Source: RYN-124 sp033851845 (GTDB taxonomy: Bacteria > Actinomycetota > Actinomycetes > Mycobacteriales > SCTD01). From it: a DNA stretch of 33,833 bases. The position numbers and the translations under genes were made by a program. This document shows, piece after piece, positions 1-7,107 of the stretch; the stretch's first letter is position 1, and every line of letters starts with the position of its first letter. The stretch is from the NCBI GenBank assembly GCA_033851845.1, contig JAWWOH010000098.1:1-33833 (forward strand), read 5' to 3'. The notes beneath the pieces are model-generated. The model was given only the letters and a program-made list of their open reading frames with translations. It searched no databases and was not told the origin of the DNA.

Positions 1-2
1 GC

Positions 3-548
3 GAGGTCGCCCGGGCGACCCGCAGCGCCGAGCACCTCTCGCTCGTGATGATCGACATCGACCACTTCAAGCGGCTCAACGACGAGCACGGCCACCAGGC
101 CGGTGACGAGGTGCTGCGCAACGTCGCGGCCGCGCTGTCCTGCGAGTGCCGGGACTTCGACACCGCCGCGCGCTACGGCGGCGAGGAGTTCGCCGTCGTC
201 CTGCCGGGCTGCGGGCCGGACGAGGCCAAGCTCATCGCCGAGCGGCTGCGGCACGCGGTCGCGGCGGCGCCGTCCGCGGTGCCGATCACGGCCAGCGCGG
301 GCGTGGCGACGTACCCGGCGCACGCAGGCGACGCTGACACGTTGGTGCGGGCGGCCGACGACGCGTTGTACGAGTCGAAGCGGAGCGGTCGCGACCGCAC
401 GACCATGTCGGCCGGTGTTCCGCCGGAGGCGCAGGTCGACGCGCTGCTGCGCCGTGCCGTGACGCAGCGACTGGGCCGGAGCCGACCCGAGAACGACGGG
501 GCCGACTCGGCGCCGGCCGCGCCCGCCCCCCGGGCCGGCGCGAACTAG
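3..548 (+). CDS. Diguanylate cyclase (GGDEF domain), 5'-truncated
   Basis: The frame is open from the window edge, so only the C-terminal 181 residues are present. They form most of a GGDEF domain that makes cyclic di-GMP from two GTP. The metal-binding stretch MIDIDHFKRLND is followed by the signature RYGGEEF (a GGEEF variant that is normally active). An RxxD inhibitory site (RDFD) sits five residues before the signature, so product inhibition is expected. The C-terminal 45 residues are Ala/Pro-rich and probably disordered. The sensory N-terminus lies outside the window. The stop overlaps by a few bases the stop of the convergent gene on the other strand. Confidence 0.9.
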   Translation, partial: EVARATRSAEHLSLVMIDIDHFKRLNDEHGHQAGDEVLRNVAAALSCECRDFDTAARYGGEEFAVVLPGCGPDEAKLIAERLRHAVAAAPSAVPITASAGVATYPAHAGDADTLVRAADDALYESKRSGRDRTTMSAGVPPEAQVDALLRRAVTQRLGRSRPENDGADSAPAAPAPRAGAN

Positions 549-853
549 CCGACCGTCCCCACCGGCCGGTCGATGACCGCCTCCAGCTCTTCGGGGTCCT
601 GGGCGCCCGGCGGATCCGATCTGCCCCGTAGTGCGACGGCGACCGCGACACCCGCGGCCGCGCCGGCGACGGCTGCGGCGAGAGCCCACGGCCAGCGGGC
701 GGCCGCCACGGGCGGTCCCACCCGCTCACCGCGGAGCGCGTCCCAGGCGGCGCTGCCTCGCACCGCGGCCTCGTCCAAGACGGCCTCGGCCCGCTGCCGT
801 GCGTCGTCGAGCGTTCGCTGGGTCGACTCGTCCGGGAACGTGGGTGCGCGCAT
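545..853 (-). CDS. Small single-pass membrane protein, unknown function
   Basis: 102 residues. The start at 853 is chosen because AAGGAG lies just upstream; the frame stays open further upstream, but that extension has no ribosome site. The N-terminal half (residues about 5-40) is a charged amphipathic helix rich in Glu, Arg and Ala. One hydrophobic Ala/Val-rich segment follows at about 55-75, then a short acidic tail. It is convergent with the cyclase gene, their stop codons overlapping in CTAG, and divergent from ppiA. I do not recognise a family; small proteins of this sort are frequent in actinobacteria. It is called as real because of the good ribosome site and sensible topology. Confidence 0.65.
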   Translation of the reverse strand: MRAPTFPDESTQRTLDDARQRAEAVLDEAAVRGSAAWDALRGERVGPPVAAARWPWALAAAVAGAAAGVAVAVALRGRSDPPGAQDPEELEAVIDRPVGTVG

Positions 854-945
854 GGCCGGTCTCCTTGCGGTCAGGGCAGGCGGACAGCCTGCCACGGCGT
901 GCGAGGATCGATGCCGTCCCTGCCCTCGCTGATCGGAGCACCCGC

Positions 946-1476
946 GTGGCTCGCGAGCTGTTCGCCACCCTGCACACGAACCACGGCCCGGTCCGGGTCC
1001 AGCTCTTCCCCGACCACGCGCCCAAGACGGTGCAGAACTTCGTCGGGCTCGCCGACGGCACCGGCGAGTGGACCGATCCGCGGACCGGCCGCAAGGGCGA
1101 CGGGCCGCTCTACAACGGCACGGTGTTCCATCGGGTCATCTCGGGGTTCATGATCCAGGGCGGCGACCCGCTCGGGACCGGCACCGGCGGCCCCGGTTAC
1201 CGCTTCAAGGACGAGATCCACCCGGAGCTCGCCTTCACCAAGCCGTACCTGCTGGCGATGGCCAACGCCGGCCCGGGCACCAACGGGTCGCAGTTCTTCA
1301 TCACGGTCGCCAAGACGACGCACCTGACCGGCAAGCACACGATCTTCGGCGAGGTCGCCGACCAGGCCAGCCGCGACGTCGTCGACGCGATCGCCGCGAC
1401 GCCGACGGGCTCGATGGACCGGCCCAAGAGCGAGGTCGTGATCGAGAAGATCGCCATCGAAGAGGTCGGCAGCTGA
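946..1476 (+). CDS. ppiA: Peptidyl-prolyl cis-trans isomerase, cyclophilin type
   Basis: 176 residues, the normal length for actinobacterial cytoplasmic PpiA. It catalyses cis-trans isomerisation of prolyl bonds. Cyclophilin active-site motifs are clear: FHRVISGFMIQGGDP in the middle and GSQFFIT about 45 residues later, with HTIFGEV towards the C-terminus. The GTG start at 946 is chosen because GGAG lies about 7 nt upstream and the protein then begins directly with the first beta strand (ELFATLHTNHG); the long upstream extension of the frame has no domain. There is no signal peptide. The stop TGA overlaps the proposed CTG start of the rhomboid gene (CTGA), so the two are translationally coupled. 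ppiA is a standard member of the oriC-proximal actinobacterial cluster. Confidence 0.95.
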   Translation: MARELFATLHTNHGPVRVQLFPDHAPKTVQNFVGLADGTGEWTDPRTGRKGDGPLYNGTVFHRVISGFMIQGGDPLGTGTGGPGYRFKDEIHPELAFTKPYLLAMANAGPGTNGSQFFITVAKTTHLTGKHTIFGEVADQASRDVVDAIAATPTGSMDRPKSEVVIEKIAIEEVGS

Positions 1477-2378
1477 CCGAGCAGGACGCCCCACCGGTCT
1501 GCTACCGGCACACCGACCGGGAGACCTACGTCCGCTGCACCCGGTGCGAGCGACCCATCTGTCCCGACTGCATGCGGTCGGCGGCTGTCGGATTCCAGTG
1601 CCCGTCGTGCGTGAGCGAGGGTGCGAAGACGGTGCGTTCGCCGAAAGCGGCGTACGGCGGAAAGGTCGTCGGCGCGCCCACCATCACGTACACGTTGATC
1701 GGGCTCAACGTCCTGGTCTTCCTCATCACGACGGCGACCGGCACGGGGCTGGCCTTCGGCGGCGGATCGTCGTCGGTGTTCGAGAAGCTTGCGCTCGCTC
1801 CCACGATCCACTGCAACTTCGTCGACGGCGTATGCGAAGCCAGCAACGGAGTTGCGCAGGGTGAGTACTGGCGGCTGCTGACCTCCACGTTCCTGCACTT
1901 CGGCGTCATCCACATCGCGCTCAACATGTACTGCCTGTTCCTGCTCGGGCCTTCGCTCGAGGCAGCCTTCGGCCGGCTGCGCTTCGGTGCGCTCTACCTG
2001 CTGTCGGGGTTGTGCGGCGCGGCGCTGTCCTATGCCCTCGGGCCGGAGAACGAGCAGGCGGCCGGCGCGTCGGGGGCGGTGTTCGGGTTGTTCGCGGCGT
2101 TCTACGTGCTGCAGCGACGTCGCGGCGGTGACGTGACGCAGATCGCGACGACGATCCTGATCAACCTGGCTATCAGCTTCGCCGCGTCGAGCTTCATCGA
2201 CTGGCGCGGGCACGTCGGCGGCCTGGTGGGCGGTGGGCTGGTGGCCGCCGGCCTCGTGTACGCGCCGACCAGCCGCAGTCGCTGGCTCTACCAAGCCGTG
2301 GCGGCCGTCGCGGTGGCCGTCGTGATCGTGGCCGTCGTCGCGGCGCGCACGTCCGCCCTCACCGCCGCCGCGAGCTGA
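1473..2378 (+). CDS. Rhomboid-family intramembrane serine protease with N-terminal zinc finger
   Basis: 301 residues if started at CTG 1473. Residues about 11-48 form a Cys/His-rich B-box-like zinc finger (VCYRH, CTRC, CPDC, CPSC). Six or so hydrophobic segments follow. The catalytic dyad is Ser200 in GASGAVFG and His247 in HVGGLVGG, with HFGVIHIALNMY forming the conserved first active-site helix. It should cleave transmembrane substrates within the membrane. No ATG, GTG or TTG lies in frame between ppiA and the conserved zinc finger, and the family usually begins MTEQ, matching LTEQ here, so a CTG start overlapping the ppiA stop is the best reading. It forms an operon with ppiA. Confidence 0.9.
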   Translation: MTEQDAPPVCYRHTDRETYVRCTRCERPICPDCMRSAAVGFQCPSCVSEGAKTVRSPKAAYGGKVVGAPTITYTLIGLNVLVFLITTATGTGLAFGGGSSSVFEKLALAPTIHCNFVDGVCEASNGVAQGEYWRLLTSTFLHFGVIHIALNMYCLFLLGPSLEAAFGRLRFGALYLLSGLCGAALSYALGPENEQAAGASGAVFGLFAAFYVLQRRRGGDVTQIATTILINLAISFAASSFIDWRGHVGGLVGGGLVAAGLVYAPTSRSRWLYQAVAAVAVAVVIVAVVAARTSALTAAAS

Positions 2379-2390
2379 ACGGCCCACCCA

Positions 2391-2441
2391 GCCGCCCCGC
2401 GCGTATCGAGAACTGCACACGTGTAGTGAGCACTCGGTAGG
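2391..2441. repeat. 51-bp direct repeat, copy 1
   Basis: This 51-bp sequence recurs exactly at 2472-2522, giving an 81-bp period with an unrelated 30-bp spacer. It contains the core CGCGTATCGAGAACTGCACAC and a small palindrome around CACACGTGT. It lies just after the rhomboid gene, in a non-coding patch running from 2379 to about 2710. Confidence 0.95.
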
Positions 2442-2471
2442 CCGGGTGCCGGGAGCTGAGTTCACTCAGGT

Positions 2472-2522
2472 GCCGCCCCGCGCGTATCGAGAACTGCACA
2501 CGTGTAGTGAGCACTCGGTAGG
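2472..2522. repeat. 51-bp direct repeat, copy 2
   Basis: Exact second copy of the repeat at 2391-2441. Its core pairs with the inverted copy at 2554-2586, so the transcript of this stretch could fold into a long hairpin with a loop of roughly 30-50 nt. Confidence 0.95.
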
Positions 2523-2553
2523 GCCCACTACCGCGAGCCTGGTCTTCCCGCCC

Positions 2554-2586
2554 TGCTCACCTGCCGTGTGCAGTTCTCGATACGCG
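2554..2586. repeat. Inverted partial copy of the 51-bp repeat
   Basis: Positions 2566-2586 are the exact reverse complement of the 21-bp repeat core, and TGCTCAC at 2554-2560 extends the match after five differing bases. It could act with copy 2 as a rho-independent-like terminator for the ppiA-rhomboid unit, though there is no T run. The rest of the patch up to the next gene shows nothing else I recognise. Confidence 0.85.
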
Positions 2587-2710
2587 GTGGAGGGGTTGAG
2601 GCTCGGCGGGAGAATGGCAGATCGTTCGCGCGGATGCACAGGCTCTCCACTCTGCACACAACCTGGTGCGCCACGCCACCGGACGCCGCGCGCAGGGTGA
2701 TGCTCACGGC

Positions 2711-3526
2711 GTGGACATCTCGGCGACCGTGCGCTCAGCCCGGCGTTCACTCGGCCTGAGCCAACGCGACTTCGCCGCCCGTCTCGGTGTCTCCTTCTCG
2801 GCGGTCGGGAACTGGGAGGCAGGGCTGCGTGAGCCCTCGATGGAGTCGCTGCGCAAGGTGCTGGCGCTGCAAGGCCTCGAGCTCACCGCCCGCCCGCCCG
2901 AGGCCGAGCCTTCGCCGGAGCTGATCGGACACCTGCAGCTGCCGCTGACCGCACGCCTTCGTCTCGCGCTCGGGGAGTCGCCGAATCGGTATCACCGGGC
3001 AAAAGGTGATGCGTGGCGCGCGCTGGTTGTCCTCGGGCGGCTCGGTACCGCTGTCGTGCAGCCAGCCGTGGCCACCGGCATCTGGGTCCCGGTCGTGGCG
3101 AGCGAGCGAGTGCGGGTGGTCGTGCACGAGCCGCGCGTGGCGCTGCCGGCGTGCGCGGGCGCGGATGTCTGCGCCACCGACGCGCCGCCCGCTCCTTCGC
3201 TGGTGCCGGTGGCTGTCGATGGTCCGGTTCGAGTGTGGGTGCTCCCGCCGGCCGAGCTGCTCGTCGAAGAGGTGCGTCAGCTCAGGCTGGCCGCCTCCTT
3301 GCTGGCCGCCGCCGAGCAACGAGACGACGCCGACCGCCGAGCCCCCGCGCACAGAGACCCCAACGAGTGGGTGGAAGCCGCCCGCATGCTGATGACGAAA
3401 GGAACCGACCACCTCGAGCGACCGGACCCCGAGCGCGGCCGTGCCTGGCGCCTGGGCGGTGCCGTCAGTCTGGCGCAGGCGGTTCGACTGGAGACGTGGC
3501 GCCGCGGACGGCGAGCAGCTCCGTGA
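2711..3526 (+). CDS. XRE-family helix-turn-helix transcriptional regulator
   Basis: 271 residues from GTG 2711. Residues about 5-60 form a Cro/CI-type HTH: an N-terminal helix ending in RSLGLSQRDFAARLGV, then a recognition helix in SFSAVGNWEAGLREPS. The remaining 200 residues are Val/Ala-rich with no domain I can name; a charged stretch near 205-235 looks helical. The start is uncertain: GTG 2666 would add 15 residues but has no ribosome site, and GTG 2711 has only a weak purine stretch upstream. It converges on the small membrane gene on the other strand, the coding ends overlapping by 62 bp. The target is unknown; the repeats just upstream could be operators, but this is not shown. Confidence 0.75.
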   Translation: MDISATVRSARRSLGLSQRDFAARLGVSFSAVGNWEAGLREPSMESLRKVLALQGLELTARPPEAEPSPELIGHLQLPLTARLRLALGESPNRYHRAKGDAWRALVVLGRLGTAVVQPAVATGIWVPVVASERVRVVVHEPRVALPACAGADVCATDAPPAPSLVPVAVDGPVRVWVLPPAELLVEEVRQLRLAASLLAAAEQRDDADRRAPAHRDPNEWVEAARMLMTKGTDHLERPDPERGRAWRLGGAVSLAQAVRLETWRRGRRAAP

Positions 3527-3884
3527 GGACGTCCGCGGGATAACGGCCGAGGCGATGGCGTGTCAGCAGGGCCAGCGTCGTTCCGAGGTCGAGCTCGAGC
3601 ATCTCGGTCCGCCGGTCCTTGACCACGCGGATCCGCTCCACCTGCGACCAGTCGACGCGCAGCGTCCGCAGGCCCTGCAGGACGGCGATCCCGTCGGCGT
3701 CGGCGGACAGCACCGGTCCGCACGCCAGGTCGCGGATCGCGAGGCCGATGGTGACGACGGCGGCGGGCACCGTGAGCAGGAGGCCGGCGGTGTCGGACAG
3801 CACGGCGACGACGACGAGGACCACGGTGGAGGCGAACAGGCCGTACGCCCGTCGCCGCGGCACCGGGATGACCAACGTGTCCAT
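3465..3884 (-). CDS. Small membrane protein, PH-domain-like (bacterial PH) fold
   Basis: 139 residues from ATG 3884. Two adjacent hydrophobic segments (about residues 14-32 and 34-48) make a hairpin at the N-terminus. They are followed by a beta-rich region (SADADGIAVLQGLRTLRVDW, then a VERIRVVKDRR stretch) that resembles the bacterial PH domain often fused to two transmembrane helices in actinobacteria. The C-terminal end is Pro-rich. An alternative ATG at 3908 has no better ribosome site. It is divergent from the thiolase gene and convergent, with overlap, with the XRE regulator. Function unknown. Confidence 0.75.
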   Translation of the reverse strand: MDTLVIPVPRRRAYGLFASTVVLVVVAVLSDTAGLLLTVPAAVVTIGLAIRDLACGPVLSADADGIAVLQGLRTLRVDWSQVERIRVVKDRRTEMLELDLGTTLALLTRHRLGRYPADVLTELLAVRGATSPVEPPAPD

Positions 3885-3951
3885 CGTCACAAGGCTGCCA
3901 CGAGGCATGCGTCGTACATTGATGTGAACCGCCACTAACAGGAGGTACGCC

Positions 3952-5094
3952 GTGCGTGACGCCGTGATCGTCGAGGCAGTCCGGACCCCGGTCGGCAAGC
4001 GCAACGGCGGGCTGGCGGGCATCCACTCCGCCGACCTGTCGGCGCTCGTCCTGCAGGCGATCGTCGAGCGGACCGGCATCGACCCGGCCCTCGTCGACGA
4101 CGTCATCTGGGGCTGCGTCATGCAGGTCGGTGAGCAGACCTTCGACATCGCCCGCACCGCGGTCCTGTCCGCCGGCTGGCCGGAGTCGGTCCCCGGCACG
4201 ACCGTCGACCGCCAGTGCGGCTCGTCCCAGCAGTCCGTGCACTTCGCCGCAGCCGGTGTGGTCTCGGGGCAGTACGACCTGGCCGTCGCGGGTGGCGTCG
4301 AGGTCATGTCGCGTACGCCGATGGGCTCGTCGTTCACGGCCAGCCCGCTCGGCCCGATGTACATCGAGCGGTACGGCGAGGACTTCCCCAACCAGGGCAT
4401 CGGCGCCGAGCAGATCGCCGAGCGCTGGGGGTTGTCGCGGCAGCAGCTCGACGAGTACTCGCTCGCGTCGCACGAGAAGGCGGCTGCCGCCATCGACGAG
4501 GGTCGCTTCAAGAACCAGATCGCGCCGGTGACCAACCCCGAGGGCGTCGTGATCGACACCGACGAGGGCGTCCGGCGGGGCAGCACCATCGACAAGCTCG
4601 GTGCGCTCAAGCCGGCCTTCAAGGAGGACGGCGTCATCACCGCCGCGAACTCCTCGCAGATCTCCGACGGCTCGGCCGCCCTGCTGGTCACGACCAGCGA
4701 GTTCGCCGCCGCGCACGGCCTCACGCCGCTGGCCCGCATCCACACCGCCGTGCTGGCGGCCGCTGAGCCGATGCCGATGCTGCACGCGCCGATCCCGGCA
4801 ACCCAGAAGGCCCTCGCCAAGTCCGGCCTGAAGATCGGCGACATCGGCGCGTTCGAGGTCAACGAGGCGTTCGCGCCCGTGCCGCTGGCCTGGCTGCACG
4901 ACCTGGGTGCCGACGAGAAGTCCCTCAACCCCAACGGCGGCGCGATCGCGCTCGGCCACCCGCTCGGCGGCTCCGGCGCCCGGCTGATGACGACGCTCGT
5001 CCACCACATGCGAGACAACGGCATCCGGTACGGGCTGCAGACGATGTGCGAGGGCGGCGGGCAGGCCAACGCCACCATCCTCGAGCTTCTCTAG
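3952..5094 (+). CDS. Acetyl-CoA acetyltransferase (thiolase)
   Basis: 380 residues, full length for the thiolase II family. It condenses two acyl-CoA units or cleaves 3-ketoacyl-CoA. The acyl-accepting cysteine is Cys89 in RQCGSSQQ, the catalytic His336 lies in GHPLGGSG, and the second cysteine is Cys366 in MCEGGGQA. The GTG start at 3952 is supported by AGGAGG at 3940-3945. The N-terminus (AVIVEAVRTPVGK) is typical. It appears to be a single-gene transcription unit. Together with the acyl-CoA ligase at 8 kb it suggests local fatty-acid metabolism genes within the core cluster. Whether it acts mainly in beta-oxidation or acetoacetyl-CoA formation cannot be told from sequence. Confidence 0.95.
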   Translation: MRDAVIVEAVRTPVGKRNGGLAGIHSADLSALVLQAIVERTGIDPALVDDVIWGCVMQVGEQTFDIARTAVLSAGWPESVPGTTVDRQCGSSQQSVHFAAAGVVSGQYDLAVAGGVEVMSRTPMGSSFTASPLGPMYIERYGEDFPNQGIGAEQIAERWGLSRQQLDEYSLASHEKAAAAIDEGRFKNQIAPVTNPEGVVIDTDEGVRRGSTIDKLGALKPAFKEDGVITAANSSQISDGSAALLVTTSEFAAAHGLTPLARIHTAVLAAAEPMPMLHAPIPATQKALAKSGLKIGDIGAFEVNEAFAPVPLAWLHDLGADEKSLNPNGGAIALGHPLGGSGARLMTTLVHHMRDNGIRYGLQTMCEGGGQANATILELL

Positions 5095-5145
5095 CACGCG
5101 CGTCACACCCGGGGCCGCCGAGCCCGGCGTGCCACGATTCGCCCT

Positions 5146-5838
5146 GTGACGTCGGCTGCGGGGGTACCCAGGACGCCGCCGCAGCGCCCGCCGCTCAGCC
5201 GGGGGAAGAAGGAGCTGCTCATCGCGCTGGTGGCGTTGCCACCGCTGCTCATCGTGGGCATCTACCTCGGCGGGCGGATCAGCGACCGCGGTTCGGGAAG
5301 CCTGCAGCCGGCCGCTGCGGGTATCGCCTCCCCGCTGGTCACCGTCGTTGCCTCGCCGTCGCGAGCCCTGCCGAGCCCGGTGGTCACCGTGAAACCAGCC
5401 GGACCGCGGCCGCTGGTGACGGTCAAGCCGCCGGCACCCAGCCCCGTGGCCACCGTCAAGCCGCGGCGACCCAGCCCGGTGGCGACGGTCAAGCCGCCGG
5501 CACCCGGCCCCGTGGCGACCGTGCAACCGGCTGCGCCGCGCCCGCCGCCCTCGTCCCCGCCGTCACCGGCGCTCCCGCCCACGGGCGGCCCGGTTGCCCC
5601 CGCCCCGCCCCCGCCCGGACCGGTTGCCGTGCTCGGCCGGGGGAGTGCCGGTCCCGACGTGCGCAGCTGGCAGCGGCAGATGTCCAGGCGAGGCTGGTCG
5701 ATCCGGGTCGACGGCGTCTTCGGGCCTCAGTCCGAGGCGGTCGCCCGGCGCTTCCAGCGCAACAAGGGCCTCCGGGTGGACGGCCTGGTCGGCCCCCAGA
5801 CGTGGACAGCGGCCTGGCGGCTGCCCGTCCTTCGCTGA
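5146..5838 (+). CDS. Membrane-anchored, proline-rich peptidoglycan-binding protein
   Basis: 230 residues from GTG 5146. A basic N-terminus precedes one transmembrane segment at about 22-42. Residues about 75-132 are a low-complexity linker with roughly five imperfect units of the form PSPVATVKPP (period 11-12 residues). Residues about 160-226 form a PG_binding_1 domain (LGRGSAGPDVRSWQ, then VDGVFGPQSEAVARRFQ and VDGLVGPQTW). The likely role is to bind cell wall outside the membrane. The start has CACGAT seven bases upstream and no Shine-Dalgarno sequence, suggesting a leaderless mRNA. The linker units are also visible as repeated DNA, so length variation between strains is expected. Confidence 0.88.
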   Translation: MTSAAGVPRTPPQRPPLSRGKKELLIALVALPPLLIVGIYLGGRISDRGSGSLQPAAAGIASPLVTVVASPSRALPSPVVTVKPAGPRPLVTVKPPAPSPVATVKPRRPSPVATVKPPAPGPVATVQPAAPRPPPSSPPSPALPPTGGPVAPAPPPPGPVAVLGRGSAGPDVRSWQRQMSRRGWSIRVDGVFGPQSEAVARRFQRNKGLRVDGLVGPQTWTAAWRLPVLR

Positions 5839-5882
5839 ACCAGGTTTGGGTCGGCTGGCCAAGGACACAAGTCGGTCACGGC

Positions 5883-5899
5883 GTCCACAGTGTGGACAA
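5883..5899 (-). promoter_or_regulatory. DnaA-box-like palindrome
   Basis: TGTGGACAA at 5891-5899 is the reverse complement of TTGTCCACA, a perfect actinobacterial DnaA box. The bases 5883-5897 form a perfect 7+7 palindrome (GTCCACA, one base, TGTGGAC). It lies in the 155-bp gap between two convergent genes, so it is not an obvious promoter element. Confidence 0.55.
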
Positions 5900-5957
5900 C
5901 CGCTGGGGAGAACGACAGCCGTGTAACTCGCGGCTGAGCGGCCACCGGCGAGCGGTC

Positions 5958-6002
5958 GTCAGCGCCCCGTCAGCGCCCCCGTCAGCGCCCCCGTCAGCGC
6001 CA
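5958..6002. repeat. Short tandem repeat across the crgA stop codon
   Basis: Four units of GTCAGCGCCCC (11-12 bp, the last diverging to GTCAGCGCCA) run directly into the crgA gene, and the last unit contains its stop codon on the minus strand. Slippage here could change the 3' end of crgA. Confidence 0.85.
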
Positions 6003-6251
6003 CTGCGTCGACAGTGCGAACCCGGCGACGATGAACCCGAAGCCCACCACCAGGTTCCAGTTGTTCAGCGCGCCGACCACCGGCATGTTGCCCTGGGACA
6101 GGTAGAAGACGACCAGCCAGACGATGCCGATGATGAACAGCGCGAGCATCAGCGGGGCGAGCCACACCGGGCTCGGCTTGCGCTTGCGGACCGAGCTCGG
6201 CGCCGGGGGCGGGGTGTAGACCGCCTTCTTGCGCTTCTTGGACTCGGGCAC
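5994..6251 (-). CDS. crgA: Cell division protein CrgA
   Basis: 85 residues, the usual CrgA length. The N-terminus is strongly basic (KKRKKAVYTPPP), followed by two transmembrane helices (about 31-51 and 62-80) separated by the conserved loop with NNWNLVVGFG. In actinobacteria CrgA is a small divisome membrane protein that interacts with FtsZ-ring and penicillin-binding proteins and helps to place septa. It is divergent from the DUF881 gene, as in Mycobacterium. Its end is embedded in a short tandem repeat. Confidence 0.95.
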   Translation of the reverse strand: MPESKKRKKAVYTPPPAPSSVRKRKPSPVWLAPLMLALFIIGIVWLVVFYLSQGNMPVVGALNNWNLVVGFGFIVAGFALSTQWR

Positions 6252-6324
6252 GTCCCTGCTCCTTCTCGCCGGCCGGGTTCCTGCTCGGGCTAGCGTAGGT
6301 GACGACGACTATCAGGAGGCGCAG

Positions 6325-7107
6325 TTGCAGGGCCCGGTCGCTCCCGGCGGTCCTCCTGCGCGTGCGCCCGGCTCCGGGCCGGGGCGCGGCTGGCATGTCC
6401 TGGTGCCGGTCACCGCCCTGCTGGCCGGGCTGCTGTTCGCCACCAGCGCGGCCACGGCGGCCGGCACGGATCTGCGGGCCGGCCGGCGTACTCAGCTCAC
6501 CGATCTCATCGCAGCCGAGCGCCGCACCGTCGACACCCAGGAGCGCCGGGCTGCGCGGTTGCGCGCCGACGTCGCCCGGGTGCAGGCGCAGGCGGCGGCC
6601 GGCAACTCCCGCGTCGCCGCGGAGCGCGCGAAGGCCGACGAGCTCGCCGGGGCGGCGGGGCTCGTCGCCGTCACCGGGCGGGGAGTCACCGTCCAGCTCG
6701 ACGACGCGCCGCGACGGGAGGGCGTCCCGCCCGCGTCCGACAACCCCGACGACCTGGTCGTCCACCAGCAGGACGTGCAGGCGGTGGTCAACGCGCTGTG
6801 GGCCGGTGGTGCCGATGCCATGACGCTGATGGGCCAGCGGGTCATCTCGACCAGCGCGGTCCGCTGCGTGGGCAACACCGTCGTGCTGCACGGCCGGGTC
6901 TACAGCCCGCCCTTCGTCGTGAGCGCGATCGGTGACCCGGATCGGCTTCGGACTGCCCTGGACGAGGAGCCCGGGGTCGAGCTGTTCCGCACGTACGTCG
7001 ACCACTACGACCTCGGCTACTCGGTGCGGACCGGCGACCTCGACCTGCCGGCGTACGACGGGCTGCTCGAGCTCCCGCACGTGGCCCGTGCGAAGGCGAC
7101 GTCGTAA
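6325..7107 (+). CDS. DUF881-family membrane-anchored protein
   Basis: 260 residues from TTG 6325, chosen because AGGAGG at 6314-6319 is ideally placed and upstream frame extension lacks any ribosome site. A Pro/Gly-rich cytoplasmic N-terminus is followed by one transmembrane helix (about 26-48). A long coiled-coil helix (about 60-105, rich in Ala, Arg and Glu) leads into the DUF881 domain with GLVAVTGRGVTVQLDDAP and VVNALWAGGADAMTLMGQR. The family is conserved beside crgA in actinobacteria and resembles the YlxW/YlxX group, but its function is not established. The stop overlaps the sortase start (TAATG), so it is translated with it. Confidence 0.9.
   Translation: MQGPVAPGGPPARAPGSGPGRGWHVLVPVTALLAGLLFATSAATAAGTDLRAGRRTQLTDLIAAERRTVDTQERRAARLRADVARVQAQAAAGNSRVAAERAKADELAGAAGLVAVTGRGVTVQLDDAPRREGVPPASDNPDDLVVHQQDVQAVVNALWAGGADAMTLMGQRVISTSAVRCVGNTVVLHGRVYSPPFVVSAIGDPDRLRTALDEEPGVELFRTYVDHYDLGYSVRTGDLDLPAYDGLLELPHVARAKATS

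Noticed and set aside
631..945. N-terminal extension of ppiA
   Set aside because: Arg-rich antisense shadow of the small membrane gene; GTG 946 has a ribosome site and begins the fold.
2391..2522. Possible CRISPR array
   Set aside because: Only two direct copies, a 51-bp unit longer than typical CRISPR repeats, a third inverted copy, and no cas genes.
3277..5526. Very long minus-strand open frame of about 750 codons
   Set aside because: It is antisense to the thiolase and other well-supported genes, is Arg/Gly/His-rich with no domain, and reflects high-GC codon bias; only the separate frame at 3465-3884 is kept.
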